Shown here: positions 32,929-44,869 of the stretch, piece by piece
How the letters are laid out: each line of letters starts with the position of its first letter
How positions within the stretch are numbered: position 1 is the first letter of the stretch
Source: Crossaster papposus
Taxonomy: Eukaryota; Echinodermata; Asteroidea; Velatida; Solasteridae
DNA: 64,000 nt
Reading direction: 5' to 3'
Assembly: GCA_037893245.1 (NCBI GenBank)
Contig: JBAIAA010000349.1
Coordinates: 1,116,001 to 1,180,000 of the forward strand
Notes under the pieces: generated by a model
Told to the model about the DNA's origin: nothing
What the model saw: only the letters and a program-made list of their open reading frames with translations
Databases searched by the model: none
Program-made: the position numbers and the translations under genes

Positions 32929-33652
32929 ATAAATATATTATAGCCTATTTGGGTCGACCGTTCGCAGTAATTTTACGCCATTACGATGACCACCGTCGTT
33001 AGGACGACCGTTTGGTGGTCGTCCGAGCGCACAAGTACTCGATAAAATTACATTTTTTTACATTTTATTGAATATGTCGATAGATTGGGGTCCACAATGC
33101 TTATGATATGAAATTTCGTGGCAAAAGCTCTAGGTAAAAACGGGTTAGGTTACAAATAAAAACGTAAAATTTTGCGCGCGTCTCTACGGAGCGGTCGCGC
33201 TAATGGTGGAACAAGATTTATTGAATACTAATGATATATTAGTAATCATTATACATTTCTCGAACAAAAAACAGCAACACAGCCTTTATCATTATTCCGT
33301 TGTAGTCCATCTTTAAGTTTGTGTACATCTCTATGGGATTGTCTCCCTAAGTGCCTATTTGGAGGTATATAAATATATTATAGCCTATTCGCGCTTGGGT
33401 CGACCGTTCGCAGTAATTTTACGCCATTACGATGACCACCGTCGTTAGGACGACCGTTTGGTGGTCGTCCGAGCGCACAAGTACTCGATAAAATTACATT
33501 TTTTTACATTTTATTGAATATGTCGATAGATTGGGGTCCACAATGCTTACGATATGAAATTTCGTGGCAAAAGCTCTAGGTAAAAACGGGTTAGGTTACA
33601 AATAAAAACGTAAAATTTTGCGCGCGTCTCTACGGAGCGGTCGCGCTAATGG
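32772..33652 (+). repeat. 440-bp tandem duplication
   Basis: 32773-33206 is repeated at 33213-33652 with offset 440 and very few differences, the main one being a few extra bases (CGCGC) near 33389. The high identity shows a recent event. The duplicated unit includes one arm of the 33388-33944 palindromic element. Confidence 0.9.
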
Positions 33653-33944
33653 TGGTTTTTCGAGGTTATATATTCTCGAAAAAACAAGCATTAGCGCGAC
33701 CACTCCATAGAGACGCGCGCAAAATTTTACGTTTTTTATTGTAACCTAACCCGTTTTTACCTGGAGCTTTTGCCACGAAATTTCATATTGATAGCATTAT
33801 GTACCCCCCTCTATCGACATATTCAATAAAATGTAAAAAAATGTTGTTTTTTCCAGTAGTTGGGCGCTCGGACGTCCTAACGACGGTGGTCATCGTAATG
33901 CAGTAAAATTACTGCGAACGGTCGACCCAAGCGCGATTATGCTA
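33388..33944. mobile_element. palindromic MITE, ~260-bp arms
   Basis: Starts GCGCTTGGGTCGACCGTTCG and ends with its reverse complement. The arms include GCGCGCGTCTCTACGGAG / CTCCATAGAGACGCGCGC and AACGACGGTGGTCATCG. The spacer between arms is very short, making a near-perfect foldback. AT-rich flanks. Confidence 0.8.
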
Positions 33945-33949
33945 TAATA

Positions 33950-36900
33950 TCAACGAGTACATGTAGATGGAGGGTGGGAATGACAAAATATAACGGCCGT
34001 GGAATTTCGGAAAGCGAGGTTATATAAATTAAAGAGCAATAGGGGCGCTGCATTTGCTACACAAATATACACTTAATACAACATCGCCTTATAATTACTT
34101 GCTCACTAAAACAATACAGCGGTAAGTTTAAAGCAATTACAATGGTCATTATCTGTTAATGGTTTTAATACAAGTAGATATAAAAAAAAAATGTTGACAT
34201 TTATTGTTTAACTTATCACCACAAAAATCTAGGGAGTAATCCAATGACCCACTACCGGTTAAAAGTGGGAGGTAACTTGCCCCCTGCCCGGAGTTTAGGC
34301 CCATCGAAAATTACCAATTCTGGTATCAAATAACCATGCACTTTAAGGTGTTTTTTTGTATAAATAAAATACAAATAGCGATATAAAATAACCCTACAAA
34401 TGTTTAGTTTGACAATTAGTTGGACAATTATTTAGTGCGGAGTTTTGTAATAGAGAATAATTATAATACCCTTTCTGCAATTAAGATGTATACATGTAAA
34501 TATAAATATCCATGCGCAATATAAAGATGGATAATATTTTAGCATTATTGTCGTGCATATTTTTTTTAACATGTGTACAGGTATATCAGAAATAATTATT
34601 ATTTTAGGAGTTTACCCGGCTATTCGAAAACATTTTTAAATTAAAATTTCAACAACGTTCACATTAATTTTTGTCAGAGAAAACAATTCAATACGAATTT
34701 GACGTCACAAAGCATTCGCTGTGAAAATTCGCCGGAGTTGAAATGTGTTCAGTTACATTACATTAAAGTTTTCTTTTTAACTCTATATCTATTGAAATAA
34801 AAGGCCAGTTGGGAAGGAAGTATACTTATACATGTACATAGACAAACAAGATACAGAGCATGTCCGAACAGCCGAAACAGCTCATTGTTTGTCACGTAAT
34901 AATTTTTTTTTTTAAATCTGTTGTTTGTATGTGGTGTATGTTATGATACCATGATACACTTGTGAAAGTTAGGATACACCATTTGCATAGAGAACAAAAT
35001 TACTACCGAATTATTAAGAAATTTCTTATTTATTCGAAAGTAAATATTGATTCCAGGCATCCAGCAAAATGATTGCACTAGATATCCTGTAATTGTTACA
35101 ACAAAAATGAATTTTATTAAACAAAATTCGCAATGGCAAAAAAACCAAAACAAAACAACATGAGAACCGCTCCGGTTAATAACAACGAACGACGTTTTTC
35201 TTGTTTTTTCTCAGCATCCACGAGTGTAAAACCTCGGATAGGTCAGTTAAACTATATTTACCATTCAATACAACCCCACAAATCAACCCATTCTTGATAA
35301 TTCAAGCATCTACGAATGGCGTATTCTACCTTTAATATCTTCACTTTTATTATTAACACCAAGTTTATTCGTTTCACTTTTCACGCACTTTTGCTTAACA
35401 GATTTTTCTTTGGGCCTTTTTGAATCCCTGGCTTCGTCTTCGTCTTTGGCTTAATGCGATTTTATATTCCCAACTGCGAAATCCCCTGCCATTATTTGTT
35501 CTCTGTTGTGCTTCAAAAACATTCGATCGATTGATATGAACCCAAAAGGTTGACTATTTCCATTTGCTTTAATTTCTATTTGCTTCTCAGTGATTTGGAA
35601 TTCGGAGGCGAAGCCGAAGACGAAGCAAAGGTTTCCAAAAGACCCACAGTATCCTATAATCGTTAATTTGCATGTGACTGAAGTAACCGATTGTACTCGC
35701 ATTTTTGTATTTACAACTATAAGCAATTATCCTGTTGGGTATAATACTATTTGTTTAAATCTTATTTTAACTGGGTTGACCATATAGTGGATTCCACTGT
35801 CTCAAACGGGTCCCGGTAACAAGAAGACAGTGTATAGAAAGTCCTTTAAGGTAATTAGTCAATCATCTTGAAGTTAACAGTAACACGCCCTATTCATATT
35901 TACTTCTACAAAACCTTAAAGTCACTAAACTAAACACTAAAGAAATTGTCCCCATAGTATAGGTTATCTCGCATATTTTAACACCTTTTAGTTTTCATTA
36001 ATTTTCATAAACGGTAAACTTCAATTTCGTCTAAAAATTCAATCATTGCATTGTGTAGATGACATCAAGTGAAAAAAAAGGTGAAATTGATTGAGCATTG
36101 ATCACTTGGAATGACCAGTGACTAAATTCATTGTAGCATTTGCCCGTTCCGTGTTAAAATGCGTGGGAAAACACACTATTCAAACAATAATAATCTTTGA
36201 AATTCGTAACTAACAATCCCCACTCGGCAAATGACATCTAGAGTTTTTTGTTTTTGTTTTATCTCTAATTCATGGCCTGTGTTACGAAAGAAGGCTTATT
36301 AATACAGTCTCTAAGATTTAAATCATTGCGTTGAAAGGTGGTTATTTCGTAACATTGAAGTAAACAATTGTAGTATTAAATTCTGTTATATGTTATACTT
36401 AATAAATCAAATAAATATTTACCATTGTCTATGGTCTGTTTCCTTTTTACTCTTTCAGTTTTTATTGATGTGTTCAATATAGTGGTATACTAATGGAGAA
36501 AATGTACACATAGTTTTTATCATTTTGAATTTAGTGGATGATGTACTTACAGTTTGGAAAAAAAATATTTCTGACATCGATGCACCGATGCATTGTGTAC
36601 AGTCTATGCAGTTAATACATATGTACATGTTTAAACCCACCTTCAAATGAGCGAGAGGATTCTGGACGTTGATTTTGATTGAATTTTGGGTTGGGTATTG
36701 ACAAGTTTCCGAATTGTTGGTTTCTACGGGCACCGCACAAATTGAACCACATGCCCTAAGCCAATCCTAAAAAAAAGACCTCAGACATTTTAGTCCCCTA
36801 AGGACAAGCAGCCAACGTTTTGTGTATGGAAGGTCAAAAAGCCACTCTAGGCAAAGGGCTACAGGGAAAGGAGAAAGAGATCAGAAAAGCTGAAGAATGA

Positions 36901-37000
36901 AATTGGTATTTCTTAATCATAAGATGGAGGGAAACAGCTACTGGGGGCAAGAAGTTTAAAAGAAAGGCAAAACGTAGATACAAGCCATTTAGTACCGGTA
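33950..37000. other. AT-rich non-coding region
   Basis: No gene recognised. 34968-35095 is an inverted partial copy of the 50658-51043 TTAA element (ATACACCATTTGCA..., CAGCAAAATGATTGC). Everything else is featureless to inspection. Confidence 0.4.
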
Positions 37001-37257
37001 GCTCTTTGTTCTATTGGCACCGCTAAATTGTATGGGTGAAAGTGTAAGCTTAAACGCAACAACGCTTGTTCCCAATTCAATACCGCGACAATGTAAATGT
37101 AATCTGTTGATTACCTGCATTACCTGCTTAGTTCGAATCAAATATTACTGCGACCAAAAAACCCGCGAAATTATTCTGTCCGGTTTGCTGAAAAAAAAAA
37201 AATGTACAACAAAAAGTAGGAGACCTCAACGATTAGTAAAGACGAGTGAGGGTTTGC

Positions 37258-38260
37258 GGTAACACCTTGTGGAAGAATCCAGAAGGTGCGGTAATATGAA
37301 AGCGACTCGACGTTGCAATCAGTATGCTCTGATTGTCAGTAAAGAGTTCTGTTGGCAAAATCGTGCTTCGTGGTCAAACAATTATTGTGCTTGTTTTCAC
37401 CGTTTTCTCAAAAATGCAATACCCATCAAGCCTCCGTCACACATAACGTGACCAAAGTCTTGCTTAAAGTGAGCAAGGCAGCACTCACCGCCTGCACGAA
37501 TCACGGATATTGTTAGAGAATTGTTTGGGAAAAATAAACTCAACCCTGACGAGATAATTTGGTCTATACTTGAATCACATGATCGACACATATAAAGATA
37601 AACTCAAGGAATTACCAATACATGTATCTCGAATTGTTGAGGAGCTTCAATATTTTGTATTGAGATCATCCGCAGATACTAGATACCCCGACGATCAAGT
37701 GATTCAGGTACATGGACGACACCTCGGTGCAGATGAGAGATCTGCTTGTTTCTTTTGAAGGGCATTGATAAACTGGCTAACGAGCACTCAAAATTATCGC
37801 AGGAAGAGGTTGAATAGTGCCAACCCCTTTGTTCAAAGTGACATAATAGATTGCTTCTACCGGTATAGGAAAGATACACATACTTGTAGTCTAAAAGTAT
37901 GTGTATCTTTCCTATACAAGTTGTAGAGAATAAAAGCTGCCATTATTGCCGGTATCCTCAGGTACAAATGGGTATAGTCAGAACGCTAAGTTTCAGCGCG
38001 CCAACACTATCAAATCAAGTGAAGACGCCAGACAGGAAGACCACATGTACAATCTGCACTCGGTGCCAGCGAAAATTGCGACTGGACCAAAACTCTCATC
38101 TAAAAACTCTGCGTCACTTACAAAGTGGGAAGACCAATATCGCCGAAACATTCACACATCCGACGTCTCAGCACTATCAGAAAAAACTTTGACAAAATGG
38201 GTAGAGAATAAACATGCCAAGGCAAGAACTGTTCCACCAAAACAAACCAAACTACCTTAG
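37258..38260 (+). other. weakly open region, unassigned
   Basis: Several overlapping short frames (37570-37758, 37899-38192, 37946-38260) have mixed composition, and one includes CTICTRCQRKLR. None matches a known family. A perfect 22-bp-arm hairpin at 37864-37916 lies in the middle. This may be a decayed gene or element. I cannot choose a frame. Confidence 0.2.
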
Positions 38261-38713
38261 AATAAACTATAGGCAACATTGTATACACTTTAAATTGACC
38301 ATCGGTGAAACAAAACAATATCTGGCTAATGAGTAATACGCGTCAAGGCAAAGTTTATATGCTAGATATGGGGACTCCCACATACCTCGTCCTTTCTTAC
38401 AATTTCTTTTGCAATGAGGACGTAATAATATTAAATAAATAGCAAAGACAGTTGGAAAAGTGTTAAATAAAATAAAATAAGCAATTGATTTGAAACAAAA
38501 AAACCTACATCAAAATGACTAATAAACCCCGCCACGGGTCGTGGCCAATTGCCACATCAATATCAGATGGCCCGACGAAGGATTAAGAAAAGGCCGTAAA
38601 ACGTGGCGCATCTCAACAAAAACAAGAACCTTGTAGATCAGAATAACTGTGTAGGGACATTCACAAAAATCCTCCGAGAAAACCCAAATGCCCTGTTGTC
38701 GGAGAGATAGGGT

Positions 38714-41700
38714 CTAACTCTTTTTCCAAACCTGCCACCAGCTTTTTTGTTTACCTCCTGTTTTAGCGACAAATTCTTTCTTGTAGTTTTCGAAAGGATC
38801 ATAGTTTGCCTGCTTTACTTTGGTCAAAATATCTGCTTGTTTTCGGACATCCTCAAGCGCCCTAAGTCTAGTTTTCCAACCTGGCTTGGCCTCAGTCTTT
38901 TCGGAATCAATCAACAAGTCTACATACTCCAGGGTGCTGAGCGGGTTCGGCTTCAGAGCAATCTCTTCTAGACGCTGGAGACTCTGGTGAGAGTCAGTTA
39001 TCAGAACGAATACGCATTTCTGGACACTGAGGAATTCTTCAAAGTGTTTCTTGATGACCTGTTCTACGGTAAGCTTCTTCCCCGTCGCGTCTTTGTATCG
39101 TTCTTCAAGTTCGGCATACGTCCGCTTCTCCTTTTTACTGGAGAATTCAAATTTGTAGGCCTGATTAAAGTGGACGTTCCAAATGCATTTGTCTGGACAT
39201 ATTCTACACTTGCCATTGTCCATTGCCCAACACCCAGCCTTCTTCTTGTCATCTGCAATACCACAGGGATAGTGGCAACTGTAGTGACATTTGGAGCAGT
39301 TTGTGATGTAACCTTTGATGCTAACCTTTTCGCATTTGGGAACTTCAACTTCATATTCAAATGACTTGTTTGCTTGTATTTCCGTTTCATGCTGCTCGAG
39401 TATCTGCTGCTCACGGCGTAACTCTTCGAGTTTACAAGTCCCCATCTGTATTTGAGGTTGCAAACCTTCTACAGCGGTCTCCAGTCGCTTCCGCTCCTTC
39501 AAAACTTCCTTTGTAAGAGACAGGCTCCTCGATTCCAAGCTATTGAGAGCACAGAAGAAGTTCCACATACTCTTCATTCCCATCCGCCAAAACATCTTAT
39601 CGAAATTGTCTTCGTCGTCAGAATCCCCACAAGCCTCGTTTCCCTTTTCGTGGTTTACGTTGCTAGCAAAAAGAGCCGAGTTGTTGAACTTAAACATGCT
39701 GTCACTGCAAGGAATGTTCGCTTCTCTGACTGCGTCGATAACTGGGGGCTTCTGTCCATCACAGAAAGTGACGAGGAGCAGTATGTTTGTCGATATGTCT
39801 TTACCGAAAACAGACAGGATGGAATCAAAAACATACCGCTGTGTGTGGGTAAGGCGTGCCAGCGAAGACTGAGCAACGAAGCCTATGGCGTCTATGTGAT
39901 CAATTTTGTGAGCCTCGGAATGAGAGAAGAAATTGCGTATCTGATCAACGATGTCCTTGTCACGCTCAATACCTCTTGTATCCCCAAACCCTGGTGTATC
40001 GATAATTGTCAACGTGTAAGGAACGTTGTGGTGTTTGTTTCCATAGATTGTGTAGGAAGATATGATTTGAGTTTGACTATGTACTTGCGACTGTGTTCCC
40101 TCTCCTCGTTGGTCAACTATCTTGAATCGAAACCCATCCTTCCAGTCAACTTTAAGGATATAGTTGATCATCCCATTTATCAGCGTGCTCTTACCCGCGC
40201 CAGTAGCACCAACGACCATTATCACTTTGTGCTGCTGAACCACACCAGATCTCTTACCAAAGCTATAGCTGTAAAACATCCTGTGAGCGGAAACAGACTG
40301 TCTATCCAGTGGAACCTTCAAAATAGTGGGTGTCCCAGTAGACTCGCATCCCTCTGTGAGTATTTCAGCATTTTCAGCAATTTTCTTAGTATATATGGCA
40401 GGCCGGTGAACTTGATCGGTAGCAATTTCCAGTGGTTCACTTTCCGTACCATTTCCAGCACTGCCGCACTCGGCAGACACCCAAATTCGGTAAGCTTCGT
40501 TAGTTCCGAGGTCGTCCAGTGTAACCAGACACGAGTCGTCACTTGTGGCTTTTGTAACGTCTTGATTCAGAATGGCGACAGAACTTGATGTCGCTTGTGT
40601 GTATCTGATGGAGTAACGCTCAATATGTACACCTTTAGCCAGAACGGCCGGCGGATCCCAAGTGATGGTAAGACATGTTTGGGATACTGCGTGCTTCCTT
40701 ACCTGTGTAGGAGGACCAGCAGGTGCAGTTGTGCACTGATTACTGATCTCACTCACCTGACTCACACCAACTCGACAAACGGCAGCCACCTGAAACTGGT
40801 AGGAAGTCAAAGGTTGCAAGTTTTGAATGGCGAGTTCTCTTTCTTCGGCTGTTTCTGTGCAGGATTTCTGCCATTCTGACTCTGGCTCCGTTGTTCGGTA
40901 CTGTACCTTATAGTACTGCACCTCCGAAACGCCCGTTTCAGGTGGAGACCATTCCAGAGAGATTTCGTCGTGGTTCTTGTTCTTTACGGACGGCTTGCCA
41001 GGTTTACTTGGTGGATCGAAATCTTTTGTTGTAAGAATACCCTCCTCGTACAACATAATTGGAGCCCATGAACTTTCGTTACCGAAACCTGTTATTGTAT
41101 AAGCAGTTTTGCAGCTACCAGCATCCGTATTTGCACGGTAAAACTCTGCAAAATTTCTTGCACTCGATCTTATCTTCACGGAAGCCGATTTGTCAGAGGT
41201 CCATCCTGCATGCTTGTCTAGGGTAGGGGCTGACCTCTCATGAGATTTGAGATCATACTCAGACAAAACCTGCAGGTGTTGTTCCTGACCTTGAAGAGGG
41301 AATGTAAAACAGATGACGTTCTCCACCAGTGGATCTAAGACGAGCTCTTCTAAATCTGCCTGTGTCTTGATGATTGGAATATCCACAAAGAGTTTTTTCA
41401 TGTAAGACTTCACGACATTCATCTCCTTCTCTTTGCTTGCGACCCAGTTATTGAGTGGTTCTAAACCAAACGGTGACTGAAGCGACTCTCTGAGAAAATC
41501 AGCCAACCCTTGCTCCTCAATACCACCCCCTCTGATTGCTGGCAGTGCCCCTGCGAGATATTCCTGTAAAAACAATTGATATTCATGCATATGTTTTTCA
41601 AGCGCAGTGAACTTTTTTTGAAACTGTGGGAAATCTGTGCAGACATCGGATCTGATCAAGCCATTGCATTTAACCTCAAGGTCCCCAAGTCCCTCAAAGA

Positions 41701-42526
41701 TTGCCTGGAATTGACTGATTAAGTTAATGCTGATCTGACGAGCAAACGTAGCTGCTTTCTGATCTAACTTAGCTAAGGGATAGAGCCACACCCGCATTGG
41801 TACGGCATTTTCTCCGTTCGTGCCAATCATTGAAGGCAATTTCGTATAGATGGTCACAGCTTCTTGGTACGTTGTGGGGTTATTCTCTATGTTAAAGTCG
41901 CCGTGAAATCTACAACGCAAATCATCAATTCCCTCTCGCTCATTTGTCTCAAGCGATCCCTCTCCACCCATGTCAATTGAAACCAATTTTTTCACCATAC
42001 CACTCATTTGGCCCTGCACATCCTGGATGTTTTCCTCATGCTCACATTCTCTATCAAATACGAAAAATGCCTGCGCCCCATACAGGATACCTGTCACTAC
42101 ATGAGTAGCTGTACCTTGGTCGAAGACGTCTGGGTGCTGAACATTGTGCGCACCCAGATGCTTCATAGTCAGCTGCTCAAACTTTGTGGTTGTTTTGTAA
42201 TGCAATGTCAGTCGAGCCTGCTTACGGGAAGACTTCTTGTCGTGGAGAAATTTGGCGGAGCCTTGAACTTTTACCAATCCTCCTAGGAAGCTGGCCTTCA
42301 ATGACGCATCGATGTTGAGGGAGGATGCCTTGTCGTCCACTTTGTCTGATGCCATGATGTCAAACTGTGTACTAGGTTGAGGCCGCTCGTCACGATCGTT
42401 CTGCAAAACCACTGGGTCCCATAGAGTCATGCCAGGAACGAGACGGTCTGTACGACAGTCGTACAGCATGCCTAGCTGCATGGGACGACCCAAGGTAGCT
42501 ACCTCTAGCCCGCCTTGGTCTGCCAT
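38714..42526 (-). CDS. stonustoxin-like / fibronectin III / GTPase protein
   Basis: A single 1270-residue exon. Start chosen at the ATG at 42526 (MADQGGLEVATLGRP); the frame stays open upstream to a probable splice acceptor at about 42553 (T-rich tract then CAG), so an earlier exon is possible. Residues 1-260 match the MACPF/CDC-like module of stonustoxin-family proteins (LGRPMQLGMLYDCRTDRLVPG), 260-380 the helical FAT-like module and 385-500 the thioredoxin-like module. Two FN3 domains (506-602, 603-705) replace the PRY/SPRY of fish toxins. A P-loop GTPase follows with GATGAGKST (773-781), DTPGFGD (843-849) and TFCDG (920-924) in the G4 place. Then come a coiled coil and a Cys-rich block (1065-1114). 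No signal peptide is seen, so it is probably cytosolic and not a venom component. Confidence 0.85.
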   Translation of the reverse strand: MADQGGLEVATLGRPMQLGMLYDCRTDRLVPGMTLWDPVVLQNDRDERPQPSTQFDIMASDKVDDKASSLNIDASLKASFLGGLVKVQGSAKFLHDKKSSRKQARLTLHYKTTTKFEQLTMKHLGAHNVQHPDVFDQGTATHVVTGILYGAQAFFVFDRECEHEENIQDVQGQMSGMVKKLVSIDMGGEGSLETNEREGIDDLRCRFHGDFNIENNPTTYQEAVTIYTKLPSMIGTNGENAVPMRVWLYPLAKLDQKAATFARQISINLISQFQAIFEGLGDLEVKCNGLIRSDVCTDFPQFQKKFTALEKHMHEYQLFLQEYLAGALPAIRGGGIEEQGLADFLRESLQSPFGLEPLNNWVASKEKEMNVVKSYMKKLFVDIPIIKTQADLEELVLDPLVENVICFTFPLQGQEQHLQVLSEYDLKSHERSAPTLDKHAGWTSDKSASVKIRSSARNFAEFYRANTDAGSCKTAYTITGFGNESSWAPIMLYEEGILTTKDFDPPSKPGKPSVKNKNHDEISLEWSPPETGVSEVQYYKVQYRTTEPESEWQKSCTETAEERELAIQNLQPLTSYQFQVAAVCRVGVSQVSEISNQCTTAPAGPPTQVRKHAVSQTCLTITWDPPAVLAKGVHIERYSIRYTQATSSSVAILNQDVTKATSDDSCLVTLDDLGTNEAYRIWVSAECGSAGNGTESEPLEIATDQVHRPAIYTKKIAENAEILTEGCESTGTPTILKVPLDRQSVSAHRMFYSYSFGKRSGVVQQHKVIMVVGATGAGKSTLINGMINYILKVDWKDGFRFKIVDQRGEGTQSQVHSQTQIISSYTIYGNKHHNVPYTLTIIDTPGFGDTRGIERDKDIVDQIRNFFSHSEAHKIDHIDAIGFVAQSSLARLTHTQRYVFDSILSVFGKDISTNILLLVTFCDGQKPPVIDAVREANIPCSDSMFKFNNSALFASNVNHEKGNEACGDSDDEDNFDKMFWRMGMKSMWNFFCALNSLESRSLSLTKEVLKERKRLETAVEGLQPQIQMGTCKLEELRREQQILEQHETEIQANKSFEYEVEVPKCEKVSIKGYITNCSKCHYSCHYPCGIADDKKKAGCWAMDNGKCRICPDKCIWNVHFNQAYKFEFSSKKEKRTYAELEERYKDATGKKLTVEQVIKKHFEEFLSVQKCVFVLITDSHQSLQRLEEIALKPNPLSTLEYVDLLIDSEKTEAKPGWKTRLRALEDVRKQADILTKVKQANYDPFENYKKEFVAKTGGKQKSWWQVWKKS

Positions 42527-42625
42527 TGTATTGGCTAGCACCTGTGCCTGTATGATAAAAAAATCATAACACTAGAAATGGGCATGATGTGATTTTGCAT
42601 TCAAAGCCGACACAGTCAGTGTATA
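42527..42625 (-). promoter_or_regulatory. splice acceptor and upstream region of the SNTX-like gene
   Basis: On the minus strand, TTTTTTTATCATACAG precedes the coding exon by about 20 bases, a good polypyrimidine tract plus acceptor. The first exon or promoter should lie at higher coordinates. The whole segment from 42482 to 42624 is copied at 45032-45181. Confidence 0.45.
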
Positions 42626-42639
42626 GCAGGATGTGGCTT

Positions 42640-43740
42640 CAACTAAAGATTTTCAAAATCCCATCCAAATGCTCAAAATTCACATTCACATCCAAAATTC
42701 ACATCCTCGCTAAGAGGAGGGGTTTGCCTCGGTGTTCCTGGTAGCGCCGAGAGCGTCATTTAATGGCGGATACGTACGCTTTACAAATGTCCATTATTAT
42801 TATTAAAAATGTATGCGCACGATAAAGAAGCGATCCAGAAATATTACAAACTAGAGATATATTGACCCTTCTTCCTAGGGTCCTTATAGAGGCTCTGTTT
42901 ATAAATGAGGGGTAATATCGGCGCCCTCTTACCCGACTTCAATGTAAATGTCTGGTTCCTGCTTTTAAATTTTTAACACATTTAGGCCTATGGCCAAACC
43001 ACTTTATTTGTGTATTGTTATATGTCTGTATTTTTTTCGGACACCGGCGGCTATTGGCAGTGTTAACAGTTTGCACGGCATTGGCAGGGGATCTCGAGCA
43101 GACAGTGACGGGCAGGAATTTTTTATTACATAATTAGGGGCGATTAAATGGCCAAAAATACTGAATACTGTAGTGATAGCCCGTGCAACGGTATACAGAT
43201 CCGAGCAACGATAGGTTATAATTTGGAAGTTGCAAAAGTGCTTGGTTTGATCACTGTAACCCACCCATTCCGAATAGCCACATTAAAGAAAAGGCACTGC
43301 ACAAGTTCTTAATGAAAATGCAATTAGAAGAGTCAGCGAAAAGACAAAGCAGTCTCATTGGTTTACGGGTATCAATTAATGAATGAGGAACGCAGGGCGT
43401 AATACCAGCAACATTGAATTGGTACCACACATGAAGTACAGTTACCAGATGAAAAGCGCCCTCATACGACCGCACACGGAGCCCATAGTCTTTAATGTTA
43501 TAATTTCATAGGAAACATTGGAGATGTCATGTTTAGAGATGGAATCTGGATCTTACGTTTTGACTGTGTTGTCCCCCGACTTGCCTTTGGTTTCGTCTGA
43601 ATAGACCCTTCGGCACCTAGCCTATAGGACCAAGTAATACAAAAAGGGAAAAGGCTTAAAAATTTTGGCAAATAATCTTTAGGCAGCAGAACAAAGTAAC
43701 ATTTATTTGGAGCGCTCTGTGGCATATTCCCAATAAGAGT
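42640..43740. other. non-coding, possible intron of the SNTX-like gene
   Basis: No recognised coding exon. Contains short repeated ATTCACATCC motifs near 42670-42710. Confidence 0.3.
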
Positions 43741-43747
43741 ACACTTT

Positions 43748-43938
43748 TATGAAGCAAGATAAAGGAAGAGGGAACCTCTCTTTTTGTTTTGGTCATTGTG
43801 TTCCAGGAATCTCAGGAATTATTTTCAGTTATCTAGGGATGTGTTAGGTAACAATAGTTTGTAATGTGTATATGGTATAGAAACAAAACAAACGAAGGGG
43901 GGGGGGGGGTCCACTTTGCCTTAAATCGTGCTGGGTAT
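43748..43938 (-). repeat. AGCACGATATG MITE, diverged copy
   Basis: Begins TATGAAGCAAGATAAAGG and ends AATCGTGCTGGGTAT, with CATTGTGTTCCAGGAATCTC inside. Carries a G tract at 43899-43911. Clearly the same family but older than the other copies. Confidence 0.7.
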
Positions 43939-44290
43939 GATTACATCAGATGAATAAGGAAATTTCTGCAGGTTTGCGTGTGTATAATGATATTAATTAC
44001 CATTTGGCCAGTAATTTAAAGTTGGTGTGTCAGATTTTCTTTTCGAAACGAATTTTGATGGAATATAATGTACCCTATTTAACGAAGAAATGTGCTTGTT
44101 TGTATTGGTAAGCTTTTCTACAGTTTTAGAAAATGTGGTAAAAAATTAATAAACTTGTTTTTTCATTGCTCACATTGTGCGCTTCAGTTCAGTAAGTGTT
44201 TAGTGAAAACTCATAAATATTCATATAGTGACGTCCCAGTATATTTATGCTAATTTATTTATGCTAATTTAGGCCATTGACAGGTAGACA

Positions 44291-44482
44291 TATGAAGCAC
44301 GATATGTGGCAGAGAAACCCCCCCCCCCCCCCCTCTTTTGTGTTGACCATTGTGTTCCCGGAATCTCAGGAATTATTTTTAGGTTTCAAGGGGGGATGGG
44401 TTAGGTTACAATAGTGTTGAGTGTGTATAAGGTATAGGGATAATAGGGGGGTATCCCTCTGCCACATATCGTGCTAGGTATA
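44291..44482 (-). repeat. AGCACGATATGTGGCAG MITE, copy
   Basis: Reverse orientation relative to 17570. TATGAAGCACGATATGTGGC to ATATCGTGCTAGGTATA, flanked by TA, with a C tract at 44318-44333. Confidence 0.85.
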
Positions 44483-44869
44483 CAGGTAGCAAGTTCGCGC
44501 CGCAATCATGGTACGTGTGTGCAGACGCACATGTTGGTTTGACCGTACATTCCATTATACACAGCACACGAATCCACATACGTAGCTGTACAATGTTCTA
44601 GCCTCCACCTAGTTATATGGACAGGTTCTTTTGTTTGAAAAAAAACCCAGACCGAGTAGTGGGGATATTTCGAGTCCCCAGCGCGTTGAGTCTAACGTAC
44701 GCCGTACAATACACGCAATGACCTTCGATAACATCGTCTTGTGTAACCCTATCATTACCGCGAGCGCCACCTGGGCTCAAAATTGCATGGACGTTCGCAA
44801 CCAAAGAGCCTGTATGTCCCCCATTATAAAGGTCGTTACGTGACCAGCGTTCTTTGTTAGCACAAGCCG

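Noticed and set aside
35413..35640. Possible inverted pair around GCTTCGTCTTCGTC
   Set aside because: Matches are short and low-complexity (CTTCGTC). No defined ends.
39452..40588. A 378-residue plus-strand ORF
   Set aside because: Lies opposite the SNTX-like/GTPase gene, has no recognisable family, and is a shadow of that coding strand.
38714..42526. Calling the SNTX-like gene a venom toxin
   Set aside because: No signal peptide, a GTPase C-terminus and no PRY/SPRY. Family members are mostly not venom proteins.
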